Below are positions 13,355 to 21,191 of a stretch of DNA of 21,191 nucleotides, in pieces; position 1 is the stretch's first letter; every line of letters begins with the position of its first letter. The notes below the pieces were generated by a model, which made no database searches, was not told the DNA's origin, and saw only the letters and a list, made by a program, of their open reading frames with translations. The translations under genes were made by a program, and so were the position numbers. This stretch comes from an uncultured Acetatifactor sp. (lineage in GTDB: Bacteria > Bacillota > Clostridia > Lachnospirales > Lachnospiraceae): positions 1 to 21,191 of the forward strand of contig CAJUGL010000059.1 of the NCBI GenBank assembly GCA_910586515.1, given 5' to 3'.

Positions 13355-15315
13355 AAAAAGGATTTTATGCCAGACTGGCGGCAGACAATATTCGCAAAAA
13401 CGGCAAAACGTACATTCCGTATATTCTGGCCTGTATTGTCACGGCGGCAATGTTTTATATTGTGAAATCCCTGTCCCTGAATCCGGGATTAAACGGTATG
13501 GCAGGCGGAAATTTTCTGAATACCGCAATGGGGCTGGGGAGTTGGGTGATAACCGTTTTTGCCTTTATTTTTTTATTTTACACCAACAGTTTTCTTATGA
13601 AGAGGCGGAAAAAGGAATTCGGTGTTTTTCATATCCTGGGAATGGAGAGACGTCATTTGGCCAGAGTGATCGGCTGGGAAACTTTTTATGTGCTGCTGCT
13701 CTGTCTGCTGCCGGGGCTGGGACTGGGAATTGCCTTGGATAAAGTGATGTTTTTGACAGTGGCCAAAGTCGTCGGAGGACAGGTTCCCTTGGGATTTTTT
13801 ATTTCGACGGAAGTTCTGACAACAACGGCGCTCTTTTTTTCGATTATTTTTATACTGATATATATATATTCCGTGTGGCAGATCCGGACGGTTAATCCCA
13901 TAGAGCTGCTGCGGGCCGGAAATGCGGGAGAAAGGGAGCCGCGCGCGAACTGGCTGTTGGCGCTGTTGGGGCTGGCAGCTCTGGGGGAAGGTTATTATAT
14001 CGCCGCTGCCACCGAAAATCCCATCGCGTCGGTTCTGATGTTTTTTGTGGCTGTGCTCCTGGTCATCGCGGGGACTTACCTTCTGTTTACGGCGGGAAGC
14101 ATTGCTCTGTTAAAGATGCTGCGGAAAAACAAGAGGTATTACTACCGCACGAAACATTTTGTCAGTGTGGCGGGAATGATTTACCGCATGAAGCAGAATG
14201 CTGTCGGCCTGGCAAATATATGCGTCCTGTCCACCATGGTTCTGGTTATGGTTTCCACCACAACATCCATGATGATCGGCATGGAAGACATCATCGCTAA
14301 TCGTTATCCGGCAGATTTTGTTTTTTATGCCAAAAGCACGGACAACAGGGAGGCGGACAGGGAAACCATCAGTCGTCTCAGGGAAGATGAGGGGCTGACT
14401 GTGACAGGAGAATGGACGTATACTTTTCTGGCCTTTCAGGGGATTTGCGAAGAGAATGGTTATTCGGTTCTGCGGGAGCGGGCCAGATCGGTGGAGGACG
14501 ATACCCATTCGCTGTTCTTCGTGCCTCTGGAGGACTACAACAGGATAATGGGCACGGAAAAAACACTGCAGGACGGAGAGATTATGGTATATTCCAACCG
14601 GCGGGATTATGATCGGCCTGTCATGAAGCTTTTTGACAGAGAATACCGGGTGGCAGAGAGGCTGGACGATTTTGTGGGGAACGGGGAATATGAGGCGATG
14701 ATGTCTGTCACACAATATATTGTGGTGCCTGATCTGGATACGCTGAACATGCTTTATGAGAGACAGAGGGAAATTCTGACAGATCTTGCAGGGCAGATCG
14801 GCTGGGTATACGCTTTTGATACGGATTCGGACGAGGCGGCTCAGGAGGCTTTTGAACAATCGGCGAGAGGGATTCCCGGATTGAAGGAAGAGTCGAGGAT
14901 AGACGGGAGACGCGCCCTTATGGAAATCTGCGGGGGAATGTTCTTCATCGGAATTTTCCTGGGAAGTTTATTTGTTATGGCGACCGTGCTGATTATTTAT
15001 TATAAACAGATTTCGGAGGGATATGATGACAGGAACCGGTTTGAGATAATGCAGAAGGTGGGGATGAGCAGCAGTGAAGTAAAGTCTGCCATTCATTCCC
15101 AGATTCTGACCATATTTTTCCTGCCGCTGATGGCTGCGGGAACGCATGTGGCGGCGGCCTTTCCGCTGATCTCCAGGCTGCTGGAGCTGTTGAACCTGTA
15201 TAACCTCAGGCTGTATGCGGCCTGCACGGTGTCCTGTTTTCTGGTATTCGGAGTCCTGTATGCGTTGATTTATCTGCTGACGGCCAGAACCTATTACCGC
15301 ATCGTTCAAAGATGA
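13351..15315 (+). CDS. bceB: BceB-like FtsX-type permease
   Basis: The product is 654 residues, the usual length for BceB. The N-terminal part has hydrophobic segments near 20-38, 60-80, 108-130, 150-178, 197-215 and 225-245, a further one near 290-310, then a large external domain of about 200 residues (roughly 312-525) and three C-terminal helices, ten in all. The FtsX-type block KRRKKEFGVFHILGMERR follows the second helix, and VNPIELLR ends the first FtsX unit. It is intact. The external domain between helices seven and eight is the known place of specificity in this family, but the drug cannot be deduced. Confidence 0.9.
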   Translation: MKKGFYARLAADNIRKNGKTYIPYILACIVTAAMFYIVKSLSLNPGLNGMAGGNFLNTAMGLGSWVITVFAFIFLFYTNSFLMKRRKKEFGVFHILGMERRHLARVIGWETFYVLLLCLLPGLGLGIALDKVMFLTVAKVVGGQVPLGFFISTEVLTTTALFFSIIFILIYIYSVWQIRTVNPIELLRAGNAGEREPRANWLLALLGLAALGEGYYIAAATENPIASVLMFFVAVLLVIAGTYLLFTAGSIALLKMLRKNKRYYYRTKHFVSVAGMIYRMKQNAVGLANICVLSTMVLVMVSTTTSMMIGMEDIIANRYPADFVFYAKSTDNREADRETISRLREDEGLTVTGEWTYTFLAFQGICEENGYSVLRERARSVEDDTHSLFFVPLEDYNRIMGTEKTLQDGEIMVYSNRRDYDRPVMKLFDREYRVAERLDDFVGNGEYEAMMSVTQYIVVPDLDTLNMLYERQREILTDLAGQIGWVYAFDTDSDEAAQEAFEQSARGIPGLKEESRIDGRRALMEICGGMFFIGIFLGSLFVMATVLIIYYKQISEGYDDRNRFEIMQKVGMSSSEVKSAIHSQILTIFFLPLMAAGTHVAAAFPLISRLLELLNLYNLRLYAACTVSCFLVFGVLYALIYLLTARTYYRIVQR

Positions 15316-15350
15316 TGAAACCATTAATTTTTTTAACCTTCATCCCAATA

Positions 15351-15379
15351 TTGACATAAATTCATGAGCTTGATACAAT
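15351..15379 (+). promoter_or_regulatory. Near-consensus sigma-A promoter of the hybrid kinase gene
   Basis: TTGACA (15351-15356) and TACAAT (15374-15379) are separated by 17 bp. This is the strongest promoter match in the window and places the start of transcription near 15386, about 38 bp before the ATG. Confidence 0.75.
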
Positions 15380-15423
15380 AATGAATAGATTGACAATTCG
15401 CAGGACTCATGGAGGAAATGGAG

Positions 15424-18400
15424 ATGTACCACTGTCATATTCATTTTTATTTCGCAGGTCATACATGCAGAGTTTTAGATATAATGAAAGAGGCGTCTCC
15501 GCTGGAGCATTTTACACATACGTTTTCGGAAAGCGACGGAGTGGAAACTGCTTTGACAGCGGAGGCGGATGTTATTGTGGCCGACTTACGGGCGGCGGAT
15601 GCCGGAGAGACTTTAGCCCAGCTGTTTTCAGGGATGCGGGAAAATGCGCAGCTGATTGTGCTGGCGGAGAAGGAGCAGGCAGGTCGGCTGGCGGAGGATA
15701 TGGGGGAGAGAATACACGATATCTGGATTTTGCCCATGTCGGACGGGGAGATCAGGTTTCGTTTCCGCAGATGGCAGGAGGCGTATAAGCGGGATTGGGA
15801 AGGATGGGAGACAGGTCAGTTTCTGGATGCAACCATCAACAATGTCCCTAACCTTATCTGGTATAAGGATAAGAAGGGAATACATAAAAAGGTAAATGAC
15901 AGCTTCTGCAGGACTGTCAATAAGACAAAAGAACAGGTGGAAGGCCGGGGCCACGCTTATATCTGGGACGTGGAGACGGATGACCCTGCCTGTATCGAGT
16001 CTGAGCGCATTGTCATGGAGAGCAGGAAGACTTGTGTGTCGGAGGAAACGGTGAAGGCCGGAGAGGGTACGAGACTGCTCACGACCTACAAATCTCCGCT
16101 GTATGATGTGGACGGAAGCGTGATGGGAACAGTGGGCGTGGCCATCGACGTGACGCAGGAACGGGCGTACGAACAGGAAATCATACAGAAGAACCGTACT
16201 TTGGAGGCGATCTTTAAGAGCATTGACTGCGGCGTCCTGTGTCACACAGTGGATGGGACAAGGATTTTGAGTATAAACAGGGCTGCGCTGAAGATTCTGG
16301 GGTATGAGTCTCAGGAGCAGCTGGAAAAGGATGGTTTTGATATGTGCGCCCCCTCTATCCTGGAGGAGGACAGAGCCAGGCTTCAGAAGAATATAGCCGA
16401 GCTGAAAAAAGAGGGCGACAGTGTCAGTGTGGAATACCGTGTACGGCACAGGGACGGGGAACTTCTTCACATCATGGGCAATGTGAAGCTTCTGCAGGAG
16501 GACGGGGAGCTCTTTTACCAGCGTTTCCTGCTGGACTGCACGGCTCAGAAGCAGGAGGAAAACCGCAACCGCAGGCGTCAGGCGGAGCTGATCCAGGCGT
16601 TGAGTACAGATTACAGTATCGTCCGCTTTTTTAACCTTGACAGCGGGAAGGGCTTTTTGCTGCGGGACAACAATAAGGGCTTTCTCTCAGACTCCTTTGT
16701 TAAGGAGGAAATCGGGCTGGAAGAAAGCATGGAGGAATATATAGAGCAATTTGTGTACGAGGAGGACCGGGATTTACTGCGCGCCTCTTTCTCCCTGGAG
16801 AATTTGCAGAGAGAGCTGGAGAAGCAAATGCAGTACTACGTAAATTATCGTATATCCGCAGAGGACGGCATCAAGTATTTTCAGGTGAGAGCTGTGCGGG
16901 CCGGTATCTGGGAGAGCGGACACGGCATAGTGCTGGGTTTCCGCAGTGTGGACGAAGAGATTCGCAGGGAGATGGAGAAGAAAGGCCTGCTGGAGGATGC
17001 GCTGATGCAGGCGAACAGGGCAAGCAGGGCCAAGAGCGTATTTTTGTCCAACATGTCTCACGATATTCGTACGCCCATGAACGCCATTGTGGGATTTACG
17101 GCCTTAGCCATTACCCATATTGATCATCGGGAACAGGTGGAGGAGTATCTGAAAAAAATCATGACCTCCGGGAACCATTTGCTGAGTCTGATCAATGATG
17201 TGCTGGATATGAGCCGTATAGAGAGCGGAAAAATACATTTAGACGAAAAACCGTGCAGCCTGCCGGATATTCTCCATGAATTGCGGAATATTCTGCAGGC
17301 GGATGTCCGTGCAAAGCAGCTTGAGCTATATATGGATGCGGTGGATGTGTGGGATGAGGACATTTGCTGCGACAAGCTGCGGCTGAACCAGGTGCTGCTG
17401 AATCTGCTGGGCAATGCGGTAAAGTATACCGGCGCAGGTGGGATTGTGAGCCTTCGGGTTACGGAGAAGGCAGGCGCTCCTGCGGGATATGCCAATTATG
17501 AGTTCTGTGTCAAGGATACGGGAATCGGGATGAGCGAGGAATTTGTATCTCACATTTTCGAACCCTTTGAGAGAGAGGAAAATTCCACTACCAGCGGGAT
17601 CCAGGGGACCGGCCTGGGTATGGCGATCACGAAGAATATTGTGGACATGATGAACGGTTCTATCTCGGTGAAAAGCGAGCAGGGAGCGGGCACGGAATTC
17701 CATGTGGCCTTTACGTTCCGCCTGCTTACCGAGGAGAAGGAGCCGCTGGATATATCGGAGCTGAAAAACGGCAGGGCGTTGGTGGTGGACGATGATTTCA
17801 ATACCTGTGACAGCGTCACCTATATGCTGCAGCAGGTGGGAATGAGAGCAGAATGGACGCTTTCCGGGAAGGAGGCGATACTGCGCACCCATCAGGCGCT
17901 TATGAGAGGCGACATGTACAGTGTATATATTGTGGACTGGCTGCTGCCTGATATGAACGGCATTGAAGTTACCCGCAGGATCCGAAAGGAGATGGGGGAC
18001 GATGTGGCGGTAATTGTGCTGACTGCCTATGACTGGGCGGACATTGAGGAGGAAGCCAGAGAAGCCGGTGTCACGGCATTCTGCAGTAAGCCGCTGTTTA
18101 TGTCCGAACTCAGAAGCTGTCTCCATTCCGTTATTAATGCCGAGGAAACGGCAGAGAAGGAGAGGGAGCAGGAGACAAAAGTGCGGAGCACGGGGCGGAT
18201 TCTTCTGGCGGAGGATGTGCTGCTGAATCAGGAGATTGCGGTGGCGATTCTGGGGGATGCAGGATTTACAACAGAGGTTGCCGAGAACGGGAAGATTGCT
18301 CTGGAGATGGTCCAAAATTCTCAGCCCGGATATTACCAGTTAGTGCTTATGGATGTGCAGATGCCGGTGATGAACGGTTATGAGGCGGCCAGGGCAATCC

Positions 18401-18585
18401 GTAAACTGGACAATGCAGCCCTTGCTTCTCTGCCGATTATCGCCATGACGGCGAATGCTTTTGAGGAAGATAAAAGGGAGGCTCTGGCCTGCGGCATGAA
18501 CGGGCATATAGCCAAGCCCATCGATGTGAAAAAGCTTTTCGAAACGCTGGACAGAGTGCTGGTGACAGTTCAGGCAGGGCGCTGA
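15424..18585 (+). CDS. PAS-containing hybrid sensor kinase with two receiver domains
   Basis: The product is 1053 residues with no membrane segment, so it is cytoplasmic. Order: a divergent receiver-like region (1-120, VIVADLR with D54), PAS 1 (about 133-250, INNVPNLIWYKDKKG), PAS 2 (about 262-385), a third PAS-like part (about 395-515), the phosphorylation box SNMSHDIRTPMNAI with H546, ATPase motifs NLLGNAVKYT (660-669), DTGIGMS and GTGLGM (728), receiver 1 (acceptor D838 in YIVDWLLPDMNG) and receiver 2 (acceptor D977 in LVLMDVQMPVMNG, K in HIAKP). No HPt domain is present, so an external phosphotransfer partner or no output is implied. ATG 15424 has GGAGG with 8-nt spacing; ATG 15409 lies upstream of that site. 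It is a single-gene unit between bceB and thl. The signal is unknown. Confidence 0.88.
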   Translation: MYHCHIHFYFAGHTCRVLDIMKEASPLEHFTHTFSESDGVETALTAEADVIVADLRAADAGETLAQLFSGMRENAQLIVLAEKEQAGRLAEDMGERIHDIWILPMSDGEIRFRFRRWQEAYKRDWEGWETGQFLDATINNVPNLIWYKDKKGIHKKVNDSFCRTVNKTKEQVEGRGHAYIWDVETDDPACIESERIVMESRKTCVSEETVKAGEGTRLLTTYKSPLYDVDGSVMGTVGVAIDVTQERAYEQEIIQKNRTLEAIFKSIDCGVLCHTVDGTRILSINRAALKILGYESQEQLEKDGFDMCAPSILEEDRARLQKNIAELKKEGDSVSVEYRVRHRDGELLHIMGNVKLLQEDGELFYQRFLLDCTAQKQEENRNRRRQAELIQALSTDYSIVRFFNLDSGKGFLLRDNNKGFLSDSFVKEEIGLEESMEEYIEQFVYEEDRDLLRASFSLENLQRELEKQMQYYVNYRISAEDGIKYFQVRAVRAGIWESGHGIVLGFRSVDEEIRREMEKKGLLEDALMQANRASRAKSVFLSNMSHDIRTPMNAIVGFTALAITHIDHREQVEEYLKKIMTSGNHLLSLINDVLDMSRIESGKIHLDEKPCSLPDILHELRNILQADVRAKQLELYMDAVDVWDEDICCDKLRLNQVLLNLLGNAVKYTGAGGIVSLRVTEKAGAPAGYANYEFCVKDTGIGMSEEFVSHIFEPFEREENSTTSGIQGTGLGMAITKNIVDMMNGSISVKSEQGAGTEFHVAFTFRLLTEEKEPLDISELKNGRALVVDDDFNTCDSVTYMLQQVGMRAEWTLSGKEAILRTHQALMRGDMYSVYIVDWLLPDMNGIEVTRRIRKEMGDDVAVIVLTAYDWADIEEEAREAGVTAFCSKPLFMSELRSCLHSVINAEETAEKEREQETKVRSTGRILLAEDVLLNQEIAVAILGDAGFTTEVAENGKIALEMVQNSQPGYYQLVLMDVQMPVMNGYEAARAIRKLDNAALASLPIIAMTANAFEEDKREALACGMNGHIAKPIDVKKLFETLDRVLVTVQAGR

Positions 18586-18590
18586 ACTGT
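18565..18590 (+). terminator. Hairpin across the stop codon of the hybrid kinase gene
   Basis: ACAGTTCA (18565-18572) pairs with TGAACTGT (18583-18590) around a 10-nt loop. There is no T-run after it, so termination is uncertain. Confidence 0.3.
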
Positions 18591-18633
18591 TGCGGGTGCT
18601 GGTCTGTTTAATGAAAATTTAATCGGAAAGTGA

Positions 18634-18662
18634 TTGCAAATAGACAAGGACTATGTTAAACT
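18634..18662 (+). promoter_or_regulatory. Candidate promoter of thl
   Basis: TTGCAA (18634-18639), 17 bp, TAAACT (18657-18662), with TG at 18654-18655 giving an extended -10. The boxes are moderate. The TATGAT at 18675-18680 is an alternative -10 with no fitting -35. Confidence 0.4.
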
Positions 18663-18726
18663 GGATGTATCCTGTATGATAAAAAAATAACAATCAATAC
18701 AAATCATTAATTTGGAGGGAAAACAA

Positions 18727-19911
18727 ATGGCAAGAAAAGTAGTTTTAGCCGGTGCATGCCGTACTGCAATCGGTACCATGGGCGGCACGCTGAGCAACAC
18801 CCCCGCTGCGGAACTGGGTGCAATCGTGATCAAGGAAGCCCTGAACAGGGCAGGGGTAAAGCCCGAAGATGTAGACCAGGTTTACATGGGCTGTGTTATC
18901 CAGGCAGCACAGGGACAGAATGTGGCGCGCCAGTCTTCCATCAAGGCAGGTCTCCCCATTGAAGTGCCTGCAGTTACCATGAACGTAGTCTGCGGTTCCG
19001 GTCTGAACTGTGTGAACCAGGCTGCGCAGATGATCATGGCAGGAGATGCCGATGTGGTGGTAGCCGGCGGTATGGAGAATATGTCCATGGCGCCTTACGC
19101 AGTTCCCCAGGCCCGTTACGGTTACAGGATGAATAACGGCACTCTGGTGGATACCATGATCAAGGATGCCCTCTGGGACGCTTTTAATGATTATCATATG
19201 ATTACCACTGCAGACAACATCTGCCGTGAGTGGAATCTGACCCGTGAGGAGCTTGACGAGTTTGCGCTCAAGAGCCAGCAGAAGGCGGAAGCGGCGCAGA
19301 AGTCCGGCGCATTCGACGCCGAGATCGTGCCCGTTATGGTGAAGAAAAAGAAAGAAATGATCGAGTTCAAGGTGGACGAAGGCCCCCGTGCAGGCTCCAC
19401 CATCGAAGGCCTTGCAAAGCTTCGTCCCATCAATAAGGATGGTTTCGTAACCGCAGGCAATGCTTCCGGCATCAATGACGGAGCAGCAGCCATCGTGGTG
19501 ATGAGCGAAGAGAAGGCAAAGGAACTGGGCGTGAAGCCCATGGCTACCTTTGTGGCAGGTGCTCTGGCAGGCGTGCGTCCCGAAGTAATGGGAATCGGCC
19601 CTGTGGCATCCACAAGGAAGGTGCTTGCCAAGACCGGCATGAAGATTGAAGATTTCGATATCATCGAGGCAAACGAGGCATTTGCGGCACAGTCCGTGGC
19701 AGTGGGCAAGGACTTGGGCATTGACGTTGACAAACAGCTGAACCCCAACGGCGGCGCAATCGCTCTGGGACATCCCGTAGGCGCGTCAGGATGCCGTATC
19801 CTGGTTACCCTGCTTCACGAGATGCAGGCAAAGGGAGCAAAGACCGGACTTGCAACTCTCTGCATCGGCGGCGGCATGGGATGCTCCACCATCGTGAAGA
19901 TCGAGGACTAA
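18727..19911 (+). CDS. thl: Acetyl-CoA C-acetyltransferase (thiolase)
   Basis: The product is 394 residues, the normal length. It condenses two acetyl-CoA to acetoacetyl-CoA, the first step of the butyrate route. The acyl-binding Cys89 (VVCGSGLNCV), His349 (ALGHPVGASG) and Cys379 (LCIGGGMG) are all in place, as is the EANEAFA motif before them. ATG 18727 has GGAGGG with 7-nt spacing; the TTG at 18712 lies before that site. The codons here favour GC-rich, C-ending forms (GGC, ATC, CCC) more strongly than the genes upstream, as expected of a highly expressed gene. crt and hbd follow on the same strand, but a repeat-rich 286-bp gap lies between thl and crt. Confidence 0.95.
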   Translation: MARKVVLAGACRTAIGTMGGTLSNTPAAELGAIVIKEALNRAGVKPEDVDQVYMGCVIQAAQGQNVARQSSIKAGLPIEVPAVTMNVVCGSGLNCVNQAAQMIMAGDADVVVAGGMENMSMAPYAVPQARYGYRMNNGTLVDTMIKDALWDAFNDYHMITTADNICREWNLTREELDEFALKSQQKAEAAQKSGAFDAEIVPVMVKKKKEMIEFKVDEGPRAGSTIEGLAKLRPINKDGFVTAGNASGINDGAAAIVVMSEEKAKELGVKPMATFVAGALAGVRPEVMGIGPVASTRKVLAKTGMKIEDFDIIEANEAFAAQSVAVGKDLGIDVDKQLNPNGGAIALGHPVGASGCRILVTLLHEMQAKGAKTGLATLCIGGGMGCSTIVKIED

Positions 19912-19935
19912 GGTTTCAGTTTCAGGAAGGAGGCC

Positions 19936-19964
19936 TCCGGAAAGCGGGATATGCGCTTTCCGGA
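19936..19964 (+). terminator. Strong hairpin after thl, without T-tract
   Basis: An 11-bp perfect stem (19936-19946 with 19954-19964) with a 7-nt loop lies 25 bp after the thl stop. The tail is AGCTGAATAAAG, so it may stabilise or process the mRNA rather than end it. Confidence 0.55.
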
Positions 19965-19972
19965 AGCTGAAT

Positions 19973-20012
19973 AAAGAAGGAATGGCTCTTGCATTTGAGG
20001 CATTCTTTCTTT
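19973..20012 (+). terminator. Second hairpin after thl with T-rich right arm
   Basis: AAAGAAGGAATG (19973-19984) pairs with CATTCTTTCTTT (20001-20012), 12 pairs with one G-U. The right arm is T-rich, giving a partial terminator. It could reduce read-through into crt. Confidence 0.5.
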
Positions 20013-20032
20013 GATGATAGCAGGATTTACAT

Positions 20033-20184
20033 AAAACACAGCATGAAACCGAAAGGAATTCATGCGGAACTAAAAACACAGCATGAATTCTGTAGACGCC
20101 AGATGGAGATGCGGACGCAGACCTAAGCGGCCGGAAATCCATCTAGAGAAGGGGCGCCGAAAGGAATTCATGCGGAACTAAAAA
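20033..20184. repeat. Nested direct and inverted repeats between thl and crt
   Basis: A 28-bp sequence at 20049-20076 recurs exactly at 20157-20184, directly before the crt ribosome binding site. A 15-bp sequence at 20033-20047 recurs at 20073-20087. GAATTCATGC (20056-20065) and GCATGAATTC (20081-20090) are perfect inverted copies, and AGATGGA (20101-20107) pairs with TCCATCT (20138-20144). The block resembles an inserted palindromic repeat element with duplicated ends. Confidence 0.85.
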
Positions 20185-20197
20185 TAGGAGAATAAAA

Positions 20198-20983
20198 ATG
20201 GAATTTGTATTGTATGAGCAGAAAGGGGCATATGCCATTATCACCATCAACCGTGAAAAGGCCCTGAACGCCCTGAACTCCGCCGTACTGGAGGAGTTGG
20301 ACCAGACTCTTGACGCAGTGGATCTGAACACGGTGCGCTGCCTCATTCTTACCGGCGCAGGCGCCAAGTCCTTCGTGGCAGGCGCGGATATCGGAGAGAT
20401 GAGCACCCTGACAAAGGCGGAGGGAGAAGCTTTCGGCAAGAAGGGAAACGATGTTTTCCGCAAGCTGGAGACCTTCCCCATCCCTGTGATTGCAGCAGTG
20501 AACGGCTTTGCTTTGGGCGGCGGCTGTGAGATTTCCATGAGCTGTGATATCAGAATCTGTTCCGACAACGCCGTTTTCGGACAGCCCGAGGTGGGCTTGG
20601 GCATCACTCCCGGTTTTGGCGGCACCCAGAGACTGGCCCGTCTGGTAGGGGCAGGCATGGCAAAGCAGATGATCTACACCGCCCGCAATATCAAGGCAGA
20701 TGAGGCGCTGCGCATCGGCCTGGTGAATGCGGTTTATCCCCAGGAGGAACTGCTTCCCGCCGCGGAGAAGATGGCTGCAGGCATTGCAAAGAACGCTCCC
20801 ATTGCGGTGCGCAACTGCAAGAAGGCCATCAATGACGGACTGGACGTGAATATGGACGAAGCCATCGTCATCGAAGAGAAGCTGTTCGGCGACTGCTTCG
20901 AGACAGAGGATCAGAAGTACGGCATGGCTTTCTTCCTTGACAAGAACAAGGAGAAAGTGAAGGAGCCCTTTAAGAACTGCTGA
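20198..20983 (+). CDS. crt: 3-hydroxybutyryl-CoA dehydratase (crotonase)
   Basis: The product is 261 residues of the enoyl-CoA hydratase family. It dehydrates 3-hydroxybutyryl-CoA to crotonyl-CoA. The oxyanion-hole segment AGADIGEM (61-68), NGFALGGGCE with Glu111 and FGQPEVGLGITPGFGGTQ with Glu131 give the two catalytic glutamates. ATG 20198 follows AGGAG (20186-20190) by 7 bases. hbd starts 35 bp after the stop, so crt and hbd are in one operon; the link with thl is less certain because of the hairpins and repeats before crt. Confidence 0.93.
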   Translation: MEFVLYEQKGAYAIITINREKALNALNSAVLEELDQTLDAVDLNTVRCLILTGAGAKSFVAGADIGEMSTLTKAEGEAFGKKGNDVFRKLETFPIPVIAAVNGFALGGGCEISMSCDIRICSDNAVFGQPEVGLGITPGFGGTQRLARLVGAGMAKQMIYTARNIKADEALRIGLVNAVYPQEELLPAAEKMAAGIAKNAPIAVRNCKKAINDGLDVNMDEAIVIEEKLFGDCFETEDQKYGMAFFLDKNKEKVKEPFKNC

Positions 20984-21018
20984 TCAGAAAAATGACAAAT
21001 ATTAAGGAGGATTGACTA

Positions 21019-21191
21019 ATGAAAGTAGGTATTATCGGTGCAGGCACCATGGGTGCAGGAATTGCCCAGGCATTTGCCATGACAGAGGGCTATGAGGTAT
21101 GCCTTTGCGACATCAAGCAGGAATTTGCTGACGGCGGCAAGGCCAGGATTCTGAAGAATCTGAACTTCCTGGTAAGCAAGGAGAAGATCAC
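21019..21191 (+). CDS. hbd: 3-hydroxybutyryl-CoA dehydrogenase, 5' part (cut by window end)
   Basis: The first 57 codons are present. MKVGIIGAGTMGAGIAQAFA is the Rossmann NAD-binding start with GxGxxG at 7-12, and CLCDIK supplies the acidic residue that ends the second strand. It reduces acetoacetyl-CoA to 3-hydroxybutyryl-CoA, between the thl and crt steps. ATG 21019 follows AAGGAGG (21004-21010) with 8-nt spacing. The rest of the gene is outside the window. Confidence 0.93.
   Translation, partial: MKVGIIGAGTMGAGIAQAFAMTEGYEVCLCDIKQEFADGGKARILKNLNFLVSKEKI

Noticed and set aside
18745..19773. 342-codon minus-strand frame opposite thl
   Set aside because: It is the complement of a highly biased thiolase gene with all catalytic residues; the product is His/Cys-rich and unlike any family.
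19786..20142. Minus-strand 118-codon frame across the thl end and repeat block
   Set aside because: It arises from the repeat element and antisense of thl, has no ribosome binding site or known domain; the repeated peptide in it only reflects the DNA repeat.

Overview
The window looks like chromosome of an anaerobic, butyrate-forming Firmicute, most likely a Lachnospiraceae-type gut clostridium. The evidence is the thl-crt-hbd butyryl-CoA gene order at the right end, strong AGGAGG-type ribosome binding sites, two-component/ABC peptide-resistance modules of the Bce type, and a large PAS/hybrid histidine kinase. No rRNA, tRNA, CRISPR array or intact transposase was seen.

Region A (about 1-5100) is visibly AT-rich and reads as an accessory or defence-type island. 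It begins with the 3' end of an unknown small gene whose last ~97 bp recur at 2282-2378 inside a frameshifted relative (1845-2383). Between the two copies lie a three-gene DUF3791 / DUF3990 (ADP-ribosyltransferase-like) / DUF3791-like cassette with its own promoter and structured leader, a tandem 14-mer repeat, and a 60-codon coiled-coil remnant resembling the N-terminus of TOTE-type primase/helicase proteins. Next comes the most interesting unit: three tightly coupled genes at 2683-5135 encoding a stand-alone DUF262 (GmrS/ParB-like) protein, an SMC/ABC-type ATPase and a small HNH nuclease. This architecture resembles Septu and GmrSD but matches neither exactly.

Region B (about 5110-15315) is clearly GC-richer and has the character of core genome. 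It starts abruptly: the response-regulator gene begins inside the last 26 bp of the HNH gene. It holds two envelope-stress/peptide-resistance modules. The first is RR-HK followed by an ABC-2 transporter (one ATPase and two permeases), with a putative RR direct repeat upstream of the transporter. The second is BceRS-BceAB, with a recognisable BceR-type box before bceA. They are separated by a convergent, minus-strand small lipoprotein gene with its own promoter and terminator.

Region C (15316-18590) is one long gene for a soluble PAS-rich hybrid sensor kinase with two receivers, behind a near-consensus sigma-A promoter. Region D (18591-21191) is the butyrate pathway: thiolase (thl), crotonase (crt) and the start of 3-hydroxybutyryl-CoA dehydrogenase (hbd). 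The 286-bp thl-crt gap is unusual, with two hairpins and nested direct and inverted repeats that place near-identical sequence just ahead of the crt ribosome binding site.

All assignments come from reading motifs by eye. No database search was run, and domain names are from memory of the families.
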